Of a stretch of 64,000 nucleotides of DNA, positions 1 through 6,597 are shown one piece after another. The notes under the pieces were generated by a model, which was given only the letters and a program-made list of their open reading frames with translations, had not been told where the DNA came from and did no database searches. A program made the translations under genes and the position numbers. Each line of letters begins with the position of its first letter. The first letter of the stretch is position 1. Source of the DNA: Sterolibacterium sp. (GTDB taxonomy: Bacteria > Pseudomonadota > Gammaproteobacteria > Burkholderiales > Rhodocyclaceae); assembly GCA_023258955.1 (NCBI GenBank), contig JAHFRE010000002.1, positions 22,878-86,877 of the forward strand. The letters run 5' to 3'.

Positions 1-1
1 C

Positions 2-226
2 GAGGTATGGTTCGAGCTCTGCGATACGGTTCCAACAGACGAGTATTTCAATGTGACCGACGTAGCCAAGAAGCTCAACAGCCTTAAGCTACATCGTCAA
101 CCGGAGCGCCACCTCCGCGCCGTCCTTGCAGCCATCATTGCCGACTACAACGAGCGTCCCGACGATTACGAGTTCAAGTGCCCAATCAAGCTTCGCGGGC
201 AGCGCATGGACTACGTGGCAATCTGA
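2..226 (+). CDS. Hypothetical protein, 5' end outside window
   Basis: An open frame enters from the left edge and ends in TGA at 224-226, giving the last 74 residues of a protein. The visible part is rich in charged residues and has no motif I recognise. It is followed at once by a strong rightward terminator, which supports it being a real gene end. It points away from the leftward phage operon, so it marks either a phage structural or host gene on the other strand. Confidence 0.6.
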   Translation, partial: EVWFELCDTVPTDEYFNVTDVAKKLNSLKLHRQPERHLRAVLAAIIADYNERPDDYEFKCPIKLRGQRMDYVAI

Positions 227-240
227 GCGCCTCAGATGTA

Positions 241-280
241 CAGAGGCCGGATAACATCATCCGGCCTCTGTTTTCTTTTA
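241..280 (+). terminator. Rho-independent terminator
   Basis: A perfect 12-bp stem (CAGAGGCCGGAT and its complement, 241-252 and 259-270) with a 6-base loop is followed by a T-rich run at 271-279. It lies 14 bases after the stop of the partial gene at 2-226. The T run is on the plus strand, so it serves that gene. Confidence 0.9.
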
Positions 281-330
281 TCGGCAGCAAGCAAGTTAAG
301 CCGCCCTCGTCTCCTCCATGCTCTCCGGCA

Positions 331-660
331 TTATTTCTTCTTGGGTGCAGCCTTCTTGGCGGCTGGCTTCTTCGTCGCGGCCTTCTTGCCAGAGACAGCC
401 GCCTTGAAGACGGCGCCCGCCTTGAACTTTGGCACGGTGCTCGCGGCGATCTTCATTGCGGCGCCCGTGGCGGGATTCCTGCCGGCACGCGCTGCGCGCT
501 TGGCTGCCGTGAAAGTTCCGAAGCCGACCAGTGACACATCGCCACCCTTGGCAACCGTCGCGGTAATGATCTCAACCAAGGCGTCAACTGACTGCCCCGC
601 AGCTGCTTTGCTCGAGCCGGTCCTCATCGATAGGGCTTCGATTAATTCGGATTTGTTCAT
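331..660 (-). CDS. HU-family DNA-binding protein with Lys/Ala-rich tail
   Basis: A 109-residue HU/IHF-fold protein. Residues 1-90 hold the HU dimer core and DNA-binding arm, with the motifs GFGTF (residues 47-51) and RxGRNPATG (59-67). The arm normally bends DNA around its proline. The last 20 or so residues are almost only Lys, Ala and Pro (AATKKPAAKKAAPKKK), a histone-H1-like tail seen in some betaproteobacterial HU proteins. A good ribosome site (GGGGGGA) precedes the ATG. It is the last gene of the leftward run, 33 bases after the methylase stop. It may be a phage-borne or a host nucleoid protein. The family is certain, the gene name is not. Confidence 0.9.
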   Translation of the reverse strand: MNKSELIEALSMRTGSSKAAAGQSVDALVEIITATVAKGGDVSLVGFGTFTAAKRAARAGRNPATGAAMKIAASTVPKFKAGAVFKAAVSGKKAATKKPAAKKAAPKKK

Positions 661-693
661 CTTGGGAGTCCCCCCTCTGTTGGAAAAGCGCGA

Positions 694-1959
694 TTATGGC
701 ACCGTAACCAGAGAGTCAAAAGGGCTTCCGTCGCTTCGCGTCGCTTTCTTTCCCGTCCAGTCCTGCCAACGCTTGACGATTACGTCGCAATATTTTGGGT
801 CCAGCTCCATCAGCCGGGCGTGGCGGCCGTGCTTCTCCGCCGCAATGGCGGTGGTCCCGCTCCCGCCAAAGAGGTCCAGTACGACATCCCCGCCCTTGGT
901 ATTGTTGAGCATCTGGTACTCGAACAGGGCCACGGGCTTCATCGTCGGATGGACGTCATTGGTCGAGGGCTTGTCGAACTCGAGGATGGTGGTCTGCTTG
1001 CGATCGGCCGCCCACAGGTGCCCTGCCCCATCCTTCCAGCCGTACAGGCACGGCTCGTGTTTCCACTGGTAGTCCTGCCGGCCCATGACCAACTGCGACT
1101 TTTTCCAGATGAGGCACTGCCGCACGGTCAAGCCGACGTCCCTGCAGGCGCCGCGGAAGTTGTAGCCTTCGGAGTCGCTGTGCCAGATGTAGAACACGGC
1201 GCCGGGCTTCAAGACCGTGGTTGCCGTCACCAAGGCGTCCCGCAGAAACTTGCGGAAGGCGTCGTCAGACATGTCATCGTTCAGGATCGTCTGGGTATTG
1301 CGCTTACCCCCGTCGACCTTGTTCTTGTTTGCGGCGTTGCCGCCGGCACCGCCGTAGGCCACGTTGTAGGGGGGATCCGTGATCAGCATGTCCGCCTGGG
1401 CGCCATCCATAAGTGCGTTAACCGCATCGACGCTGGTGCTGTCCCCACACATCAAACGGTGCTTGTCGAGGATCCAGACGTCGCCCAGGACCGTCACTGG
1501 TGTCTCTGGCGGCGCCGGTGTAGCATCCTCGTCGGTCAGGCCGGCTGGCACTTCCTGGGTAATCAGTGCCGCAAACTCCTCTGCGGTGAAGCCGGTCAGC
1601 TCGACGTTATAGCCAGCAGCCATCAGGTCGGCGAACTCGCACGCCAGCATGGCGTCGTCCCAGCCGGCGTTGAGTGCGAGCTTGTTGTCTGCAATGATGT
1701 AGGCGCGCTTCTGCGTCTCGGTCATGCCGTCAAGCCGGATGCAGGGCACCGTCGCCATTCCAAGTTTGCGCGCGGCTGCTAGCCTTCCATGCCCGGCTAC
1801 AATTCCCTTATCACCATCGATCAGGATGGGATTGGTGAAGGAGAACTCCCTGATGCTCGCCGCGATCTGCGCCACCTGCTCATCGCTATGGGTCCTAGCA
1901 TTTTTCGCGTAAGGAATTAACGCATCGACCGCCACGTACTCGATGTTGAGATCTGCCAT
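694..1959 (-). CDS. ParB-like domain fused to DNA methyltransferase
   Basis: A 421-residue fusion. Residues 1 to about 100 form a ParB/Srx-type nuclease domain (VDALIPYAKNAR, then GHGRLAAARKLG). The C-terminal half is an amino-DNA methylase of the N6-adenine/N4-cytosine class, with the catalytic DPPYNVAYGG motif near residue 195 and the SAM-binding DLFGGSGTTAIAAE near residue 365. This is a well-known phage architecture, normally found between the small and large terminase genes, where it protects phage DNA from restriction. Here the small terminase is upstream, but HU follows and no large terminase is seen. Target specificity cannot be read from sequence. Confidence 0.92.
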   Translation of the reverse strand: MADLNIEYVAVDALIPYAKNARTHSDEQVAQIAASIREFSFTNPILIDGDKGIVAGHGRLAAARKLGMATVPCIRLDGMTETQKRAYIIADNKLALNAGWDDAMLACEFADLMAAGYNVELTGFTAEEFAALITQEVPAGLTDEDATPAPPETPVTVLGDVWILDKHRLMCGDSTSVDAVNALMDGAQADMLITDPPYNVAYGGAGGNAANKNKVDGGKRNTQTILNDDMSDDAFRKFLRDALVTATTVLKPGAVFYIWHSDSEGYNFRGACRDVGLTVRQCLIWKKSQLVMGRQDYQWKHEPCLYGWKDGAGHLWAADRKQTTILEFDKPSTNDVHPTMKPVALFEYQMLNNTKGGDVVLDLFGGSGTTAIAAEKHGRHARLMELDPKYCDVIVKRWQDWTGKKATRSDGSPFDSLVTVP

Positions 1960-1963
1960 CGTC

Positions 1964-2221
1964 TTAGAGCTCGATGGCGTCGGTCAGACGATTGATTCTC
2001 CCGACCTCATCTGCCAGCCGCCCAGCCACGTCCGACAGCCAATCAGCCATTTGAACGCCTGTGGCGTCAAGGGACGGGCGGGCCTGGCAAGGCACGACCG
2101 GCTTCGAGATCGGAGCACACGCGCCGATCTGCGCGTCCACAGCGACGCCCAGCGCAGTGAGCGCGACTTCAATTGCTCCTGCCGCGGCCGGGATGGACCC
2201 GCGGCGTTTGAGTTGGGACAT
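1964..2221 (-). CDS. Small hypothetical phage protein
   Basis: An 85-residue protein whose stop lies 4 bases before the methylase start, so the two are co-translated. The N-terminal half is Ala-rich and the C-terminal 30 residues look helical (DWLSDVAGRLADEVGRINRL). I do not recognise the family. Position between the small terminase and the methylase suggests a packaging-region accessory gene. The reading is supported mainly by tight packing with its neighbours. Confidence 0.55.
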   Translation of the reverse strand: MSQLKRRGSIPAAAGAIEVALTALGVAVDAQIGACAPISKPVVPCQARPSLDATGVQMADWLSDVAGRLADEVGRINRLTDAIEL

Positions 2222-2274
2222 GATTTACCTCTCCAGAGTGATGGTTGGCCGTTCGACCAACTTCGAATACCTGA

Positions 2275-2733
2275 CTACCGCGCAATCAAATCGTCGGTGC
2301 CATCGATCAGCGACCGAAACCCGGTCTGCGCAAAGCCTGCCGCGTTCTTGGTACGAGGGTCCGTTTCCGTCTGCGCCAGGCTCAAGCTGCGGATGATCGC
2401 CAGCTGCATCCGCTGCAGCGTGTCGATGATCGAGATCAGCGGGTTCGGGATGAACCCGCCTCTTTGGTTCGTGATGACAGGCCCGCTTTTATCAAGCGAA
2501 ATTTGATGACCGCGAATGTCCGACTCAATCCGCACTGCCTTGGCCAACAAGATCAAATCCAGGTCCCGCCAGTCGCTGCTCAAGCGCGCATGCGTAAATT
2601 GCCGCCAGATGATCATCTCGAACTCGTCCCGCAGGATCACCCCTTCGGGCAACGGCACGTCCCTCGAAACCTCGCCGGCGGCGGCAACCGCCGCAACTAC
2701 CGAGTTCCGTCCGAGCCGTTGATTTTTTGCCAT
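2275..2733 (-). CDS. Probable phage terminase small subunit (P27-like)
   Basis: A 152-residue protein starting at MAKNQRLGRN. Upstream in-frame sequence is Arg/Ser-rich and overlaps the previous gene, so it is left out. Helical segments with a conserved tryptophan pair and a long central helix (DWRDLDLILLAKAVRIE) resemble P27-type small terminases, which recognise phage DNA for packaging. HNH upstream and a DNA methylase downstream is the usual setting of this gene. The large terminase that should follow is absent from the visible sequence. The family call rests on layout as much as on sequence. Confidence 0.6.
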   Translation of the reverse strand: MAKNQRLGRNSVVAAVAAAGEVSRDVPLPEGVILRDEFEMIIWRQFTHARLSSDWRDLDLILLAKAVRIESDIRGHQISLDKSGPVITNQRGGFIPNPLISIIDTLQRMQLAIIRSLSLAQTETDPRTKNAAGFAQTGFRSLIDGTDDLIAR

Positions 2734-2927
2734 TTCTGATCGACCACTCTTTGATTTGCGCTGCGCGTGTCGAGATACCTGACCAGATCGTCGTACCCTG
2801 CCCCGCGTTCGATCATGACTTCCATCGTTGCCGTCCATCGGTGCTTGAGTCGGTCGGCGACAACCTGGCCTGTGGCGTGCGCCATTTTGTTGATCCGTGA
2901 TCTAAGGTGCGCCGCCACTTTTTCCAT
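2697..2927 (-). CDS. Small hypothetical phage protein
   Basis: A 76-residue basic, helical protein starting MEKVAAHLRSRINK; its end overlaps the following gene by 37 bases. The start is chosen at 2927 because upstream in-frame residues look non-coding. It contains HRWTATMEVMIERGAGYDDLVRYLD, typical of small virion or packaging-associated proteins, but I cannot assign a family. The gene lies between HNH and the small terminase. Confidence 0.5.
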   Translation of the reverse strand: MEKVAAHLRSRINKMAHATGQVVADRLKHRWTATMEVMIERGAGYDDLVRYLDTRSANQRVVDQKWQKINGSDGTR

Positions 2928-3192
2928 TTGCGAAGACCTCGCGCGAGCGCGCACGGGTGTACACGCGGGTGAAGGGGCGAATAAATTCCGCCCAAACACC
3001 CCTTTCGGCCGGTCTATCCGGACTATCGCTGTGCGGGCAACACCCCGCCAACGACGGTGGCAACCTCGATTACGCCATTCCCTGTAGTGCCAATGTGTTT
3101 TCGGCGTTTTTCCGTAAGTTTTTTAACTGTGTTGGTCGAGCGCGGTCTAGCGCCGTCAAACTGTGGCTATTCAACGCCCCCCGGGTCCTGGC

Positions 3193-3576
3193 TTAGCCGT
3201 GCGGCTTGTTCCAGTGGTGATTTGGATCGGTCGGATGTCCGCTTACATCGCACCCCGGTCGCTTGCCCGTTGCTTCCTCCCGACGCTTCGCGGAATCGTG
3301 ACAGGGCTTGCAAAGCGGCTGATGATTTTCCATATTCCAGAACAGCTCCATGTCGCCGCGGTGCGGCACGATGTGGTCAACAACGCTCGCTGCGGTGAGC
3401 CTGCCGATCTGCTCGCAGTAGCGGCACAACGGATGCTGACGCAGGAACCAGACGCGGTACTTCTGCCAACGCGCGCCGTAGCCGCGCTCCGTTGCGCCAC
3501 GGCGATCATCAGTGGCTCTGGGCTGAGTCATAGCCAAGGCCTTGCTGCCACGCTGTCGAGGTGTCGGTTTGATCAC
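3193..3576 (-). CDS. HNH endonuclease (phage packaging type)
   Basis: A 127-residue protein with a complete HNH nuclease fold: zinc ligands CxxC (LCRYCEQ, about residues 51-54) and CxxC-H (LCKPCHDSAKRR), and the catalytic VDHIVPHRGD. Phage HNH proteins of this size act with the terminase in genome cleavage or packaging. It heads the packaging-side genes of the leftward run. The start could also be the internal methionine at residue 16. The function call comes from the family, and activity is not shown. Confidence 0.9.
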   Translation of the reverse strand: MIKPTPRQRGSKALAMTQPRATDDRRGATERGYGARWQKYRVWFLRQHPLCRYCEQIGRLTAASVVDHIVPHRGDMELFWNMENHQPLCKPCHDSAKRREEATGKRPGCDVSGHPTDPNHHWNKPHG

Positions 3577-3635
3577 GGTCTTCCGTTCATGAAAATGGAT
3601 GTCGCCACAGATCTACGCTAGGGCGCAGGCCAAAC

Positions 3636-3663
3636 TTGACGAGAGAAGGTATTAGCGGATAAT
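3636..3663 (+). promoter_or_regulatory. Promoter of the toxin-antitoxin pair
   Basis: TTGACG at 3636-3641 and GATAAT at 3658-3663 are separated by 16 bases, a good sigma-70 match, 31 bases before the antitoxin ATG. The -10 box abuts the palindromic operator, so binding there would block initiation. Confidence 0.75.
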
Positions 3664-3681
3664 GTAGTGTTCAACACTACA
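3663..3681 (+). promoter_or_regulatory. Palindromic operator for antitoxin autoregulation
   Basis: A perfect inverted repeat, TGTAGTGTT-C-AACACTACA, spans 19 bases. It overlaps the start region of the toxin-antitoxin promoter and ends 13 bases before the antitoxin ATG. PhdYefM antitoxins bind such palindromes with their N-terminal domain, and binding here would be enhanced by the toxin. Confidence 0.8.
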
Positions 3682-3694
3682 ATATGAGATCACC

Positions 3695-3931
3695 ATGAAG
3701 ACCGTGACTGCTGCCGACGCCAACCGCCAGTTCTCCAGCGTGCTACGTGAAGTCGCCAAAGGCGAGATCTTTACCGTGCTCTCGCGTGGTCGGCCCGTTG
3801 CAACCATTACCCCCGCACGCTCAGAAGACGATCAACGGCAAGCGCCGCGGCTCAGCCTACTCAAGAGGCTGCGCAAGCAAAAGGCGCTTGGCGCGCGCAA
3901 CTGGACCCGTAGCGAGCTGTACGCGGAATAG
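3695..3931 (+). CDS. Type II antitoxin, Phd/YefM family
   Basis: A 78-residue protein. Residues 1-45 match the Phd/YefM DNA-binding fold (TAADANRQFSSVLREVAKGE, then VLSRGRPVATITPA). The C-terminal basic segment would wrap around the toxin. It stops 2 bases before the toxin start, the usual coupling. It should neutralise the PIN toxin and repress its own promoter through the palindrome at 3663-3681. The pair lies on the opposite strand to the phage operon, as stability cargo often does. Confidence 0.92.
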   Translation: MKTVTAADANRQFSSVLREVAKGEIFTVLSRGRPVATITPARSEDDQRQAPRLSLLKRLRKQKALGARNWTRSELYAE

Positions 3932-3933
3932 AG

Positions 3934-4389
3934 GTGAGAGCCGCACTCGACACCAACATTCTGGCCTATGCCGAAGGGGTCGGAGACAAGGAGCGTTGCA
4001 CCGCTGCGCTTAAGCTCATTGAGCAACTGCCAGGCCAACTGATCTTATTACCAGCGCAGACGCTCGGTGAACTCTCGCGCGTGCTTACCGGGAAAGCGAA
4101 GCGCTCCCCAGAAGCTACCCGCGATGCAATTTTCGGCTGGGCCGATAGCTTCGAGGTGGTTGACTCGACTTGGCCTGCGTTTCAGTCGGCCTTCGACCTC
4201 ACCGTTGACCATGGCTTACCCATCTGGGATGCACTGATTATGGCCGTGGCAGCTGAGAACCGCTGCCGACTACTTCTGAGCGAGGATTTCCAAGACGGGT
4301 TCACCTGGCGAGGCGTGACCGTGGTCAACCCGTTCGCAGACCAACGATCCCCGCTACTCGAGGACTTGCTGGCTCGGTCCAACACATGA
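3934..4389 (+). CDS. PIN-domain toxin (VapC-like ribonuclease)
   Basis: A 151-residue PIN domain. Conserved acidic residues that would bind Mg2+ are visible: D6 in ALDTNILAYAEG, E46 in TLGELSR, D99 in PIWDALIMAVA and D117 in LSEDFQDG. PIN toxins cut specific tRNA or rRNA sites when freed from antitoxin. The start is GTG at 3934, 2 bases after the antitoxin stop, so translation is coupled. Phd-type antitoxin with a PIN toxin is a known mixed pairing. Confidence 0.9.
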   Translation: MRAALDTNILAYAEGVGDKERCTAALKLIEQLPGQLILLPAQTLGELSRVLTGKAKRSPEATRDAIFGWADSFEVVDSTWPAFQSAFDLTVDHGLPIWDALIMAVAAENRCRLLLSEDFQDGFTWRGVTVVNPFADQRSPLLEDLLARSNT

Positions 4390-4531
4390 ACAAACATACG
4401 CTCTCGCCGCTTACGGCTGGCGCCTGCGCCCGGTCAGTGGGCCGCCGGATTACCGTATGGCCGATCAGAGCTACCCTATCCGGATGCAGGCTCGGTAAAG
4501 CCTGCTGCTCAGACCAAGCGCCATGCGTAAG

Positions 4532-4816
4532 TCAGTCTCTGTAGTACGCGGCATAGTCCTCATCGAAGTCGCCGATCGAGTCGGGCAACGCTACGTCCCC
4601 GTAGTCAAAGATCGGTCCGTACGACTCGCCACAGGTAATCGGCCCCTGCGCCAAGAGGCGGGCTAACCACACCGGGTCGAACGACTCAAAGGGATACGGC
4701 GTCGCGACGAGCACCTCTGCTACATCAATTCCGTAGCGACGAATCATCTCCTGCGCCCGAAACGCCGCCCGTCGATGCGCACGATACGCATCTGAAAATG
4801 GCGACAGAGGGAGCAT
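4532..4816 (-). CDS. Hypothetical phage protein, Asp/Tyr-rich tail
   Basis: A 94-residue protein beginning MLPLSPFSDAYRAHRR with an acidic, aromatic C-terminus (DFDEDYAAYYRD). There are no known motifs. A leftward terminator-like hairpin just upstream (4828-4864) suggests it has its own promoter rather than being read from the operon to its right. Coding potential is supported by composition only. Confidence 0.5.
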   Translation of the reverse strand: MLPLSPFSDAYRAHRRAAFRAQEMIRRYGIDVAEVLVATPYPFESFDPVWLARLLAQGPITCGESYGPIFDYGDVALPDSIGDFDEDYAAYYRD

Positions 4817-4825
4817 GGGGCACCA

Positions 4826-4987
4826 ATGAAAAAGCCCCGCGACCTTGAGGGTGGCGAGGCTTACGAATCATACGGACGCAACTTTGGAGCCCCTATCGTA
4901 ATGGTTTTCGTAATGGTTGTGGCAACATCATGTAATGGTTTTGGCATTGGTTACGCGCACCAACTGATCAAGTATTTCCGCTACTGA
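4826..4987 (+). CDS. Possible 53-residue membrane peptide
   Basis: An ATG-initiated frame of 53 residues, on the opposite strand to the surrounding phage genes. Its middle is hydrophobic (IVMVFVMVVATSC, then a Gly-rich stretch) and could span the membrane once. The hydrophobic part is encoded by the GTAATGGTT repeats, so the frame may be a by-product of the repeats. There is only a weak ribosome site. Confidence 0.25.
   Translation: MKKPRDLEGGEAYESYGRNFGAPIVMVFVMVVATSCNGFGIGYAHQLIKYFRY
4828..4864 (-). terminator. Leftward terminator hairpin
   Basis: Read on the minus strand, AAGCCTCGC pairs with GCGGGGCTT with one mismatch, followed by TTTTTC. It lies after the repeat cluster and before the start of the gene at 4532-4816, so it would end transcripts of the 16.0-5.0 kb operon. 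Confidence 0.55.
4898..4952. repeat. Cluster of GTAATGGTT direct repeats
   Basis: Three exact copies of GTAATGGTT start at 4898, 4910 and 4932, and a degenerate fourth (GCATTGGTT) at 4944. The spacings are 12, 22 and 12 bases, i.e. two pairs about two helical turns apart. This regular phasing suggests a protein-binding array. It lies in the gap between the end of the leftward operon and the next gene. Confidence 0.6.
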
Positions 4988-5034
4988 ACACCAAGGGCAG
5001 TAAGACGCCAGTGCGCGCCAAGCCATCGCAGGAT

Positions 5035-5262
5035 TCACCTCCATCTATAGGTCGCGTATCCACCATTTGTCCTGCGACGCTGCGCAATAACAGCGCCTGC
5101 GGCCTCAAGTTCCTTTACGGCTCGCCATACGGCGACATGGACGGCACTCCGAAGCATTTGTGATTTTGGAGAAGGGCACACGTACCGAATCAGTTCAGAC
5201 ATCCGCCATTCACGATCTGGATGCACGGCCATCAACTCGATGATCTCTTTGACGTACTTCAT
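5035..5262 (-). CDS. Small winged-helix-like phage protein
   Basis: A 75-residue protein starting MKYVKEIIELM. The start at 5262 is fixed by an ATGA overlap with the upstream gene. The pattern of helices followed by a short basic wing (VWRAVKELEAAGAVIAQRRR, then GGYATYRW) resembles a winged helix-turn-helix, so it may bind DNA. It is the last gene of the coupled operon before the repeat cluster and terminator. I cannot name a family. Confidence 0.6.
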   Translation of the reverse strand: MKYVKEIIELMAVHPDREWRMSELIRYVCPSPKSQMLRSAVHVAVWRAVKELEAAGAVIAQRRRTNGGYATYRWR

Positions 5263-5708
5263 ACCGGATCCCTCAATGCATCCCACACCCGACCGATGGC
5301 AACAGACAGCGCAGCCTCATACTCAGCCAGTCGCATATGCAGGCGCCGCGCCGCGCCAATCTGGCCGTGTTCTATCCTGCCGCTTGACCACCGCTGCGGA
5401 TACTCGGCGCGCAGGACGAGGCGCGGCGCACCGACCATCCGCTGCCAAGCAGCGTCGACCATCATGGCGCGCGCGGCAATGGGTGCCAGCGGCCTGGCAG
5501 GTATTGGCTCGCTCTCTTCTTCCTCTTCGAGGTGGTGCCCAACGTACTGGTGCTCAACGCTGTAGCAGTGACTGGGCCGCAGTGGATGCGGATAGGGCCC
5601 CTGCCAGCACCAACGCGACCAGTTCAAAAGCTCCTGATGGATCCAGTCAGGGTAGTGTCGATAGTCGCGTCCCTGGCGTTCCAGCGGCCGATTGGCTTTC
5701 ATGCTCAT
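5259..5708 (-). CDS. Hypothetical phage protein, possible late regulator
   Basis: A 149-residue protein starting MSMKANRPLERQGR; the start forms an ATGA overlap with the gene before it. It is tryptophan-rich near the N-terminus, has an EEEEES acidic run in the middle, and a C-terminal helical domain (MVDAAWQRM, then GRIEHGQIGAARRLHMRLAEYEA) reminiscent of Q-like antiterminator or DUF1133-type proteins. Its place at the end of the replication operon, before packaging genes, fits a late-gene regulator, but the assignment is inference. Confidence 0.55.
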   Translation of the reverse strand: MSMKANRPLERQGRDYRHYPDWIHQELLNWSRWCWQGPYPHPLRPSHCYSVEHQYVGHHLEEEEESEPIPARPLAPIAARAMMVDAAWQRMVGAPRLVLRAEYPQRWSSGRIEHGQIGAARRLHMRLAEYEAALSVAIGRVWDALRDPV

Positions 5709-6001
5709 GACTGCCCTTTCTCTGGTTCTGGTTGTGAGGCGACAGAGCTTCTTCCTAGGTCGGTCACCTTCCGTTCCTGCGAACGTGTCCTCTTGGGATT
5801 TTTCTGATTGCGCGCACCATAGAGCCTGGTTGCTATGGCGGCGAGGAACACCTGGTCCCACTCGTCGCGTATTTCGTCGAGGGGGACCACCACGATGCCC
5901 TGCTTGTGCCATACGGCGGCGCGCATTGATCGCAGCTCGCCTGCAGAGGCCCCCACAACCGGGACCAATCTGCCCAACGCGCAAGGAATAGAAGTGGCCA
6001 T
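5705..6001 (-). CDS. Hypothetical phage protein
   Basis: A 98-residue protein starting MATSIPCALGRL. The ATG lies one base after the stop of the resolvase gene, which decides the start. The tail is rich in Lys, Arg, Ser and Pro and probably disordered. It has no recognised motif. It is coupled on both sides within the leftward operon. Confidence 0.55.
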   Translation of the reverse strand: MATSIPCALGRLVPVVGASAGELRSMRAAVWHKQGIVVVPLDEIRDEWDQVFLAAIATRLYGARNQKNPKRTRSQERKVTDLGRSSVASQPEPEKGQS

Positions 6002-6002
6002 G

Positions 6003-6467
6003 TCAGGTCTCCTGGGTATCAATTGCCCAGTGCAGTAGCGCCAGGGCGTCGGCTTCGTTGTAGTCAGATGGGCTGCAACCACGATCAATCGCTGCCGCCA
6101 TCATCTCGTCCTTGCTGGCATTGCCTTTGCCGGTAGCGTGCTTCTTGATCGTTCCCACCGGAACACCTTGGTAAGGAATCTGGTGGTGTTCGCACCAGGC
6201 CGTCAGCGTGGCCAGAAATCCACCGTAGGCGTGGGCCGCATCGACGCCAGCGTGGCGACGGACCTCCTCGAAGAACAGGGCATCGATGCCGCCCGCAGCC
6301 TGCTTGATCTCAGTCAGCCAACGCTTGAAGCGCAGATAACGCATGCCACCGCCTTCGAAGCGCTGCGGCTTGAAGGATTCGGTTCCACTTGTGATGCTAC
6401 CGTCGCGGGTGGCCAGCGCCCAACCCGTTTGGGTACCCAGGTCGAGGGCAATCGTCGTCACATCCAT
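6003..6467 (-). CDS. RuvC-like Holliday junction resolvase (phage type)
   Basis: A 154-residue RNase H-fold protein. It begins with the acidic strand TIALDLGTQTGWAL (first metal-binding Asp at residue 9), has FFEEVRRH near residue 67 and ends with YNEADALALLHWA, supplying the later acidic residues of the RuvC site. It would resolve branched DNA before packaging. The start is set by the strong ribosome site AAGGAGAT before the ATG at 6467; the in-frame extension upstream is not needed. It follows the primase in the operon after a 130-base gap. Confidence 0.85.
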   Translation of the reverse strand: MDVTTIALDLGTQTGWALATRDGSITSGTESFKPQRFEGGGMRYLRFKRWLTEIKQAAGGIDALFFEEVRRHAGVDAAHAYGGFLATLTAWCEHHQIPYQGVPVGTIKKHATGKGNASKDEMMAAAIDRGCSPSDYNEADALALLHWAIDTQET

Positions 6468-6597
6468 CGTTTCTATCTCCTTGATTATTAGCACTGGTGA
6501 CCGATGGTGACTGGTCTGCTGGTTTACCGCGTATACACGTGCGTACACGTCTACAGACGTCATACTGCAAGCCGGTCACCATCGGTCACCACAACAC

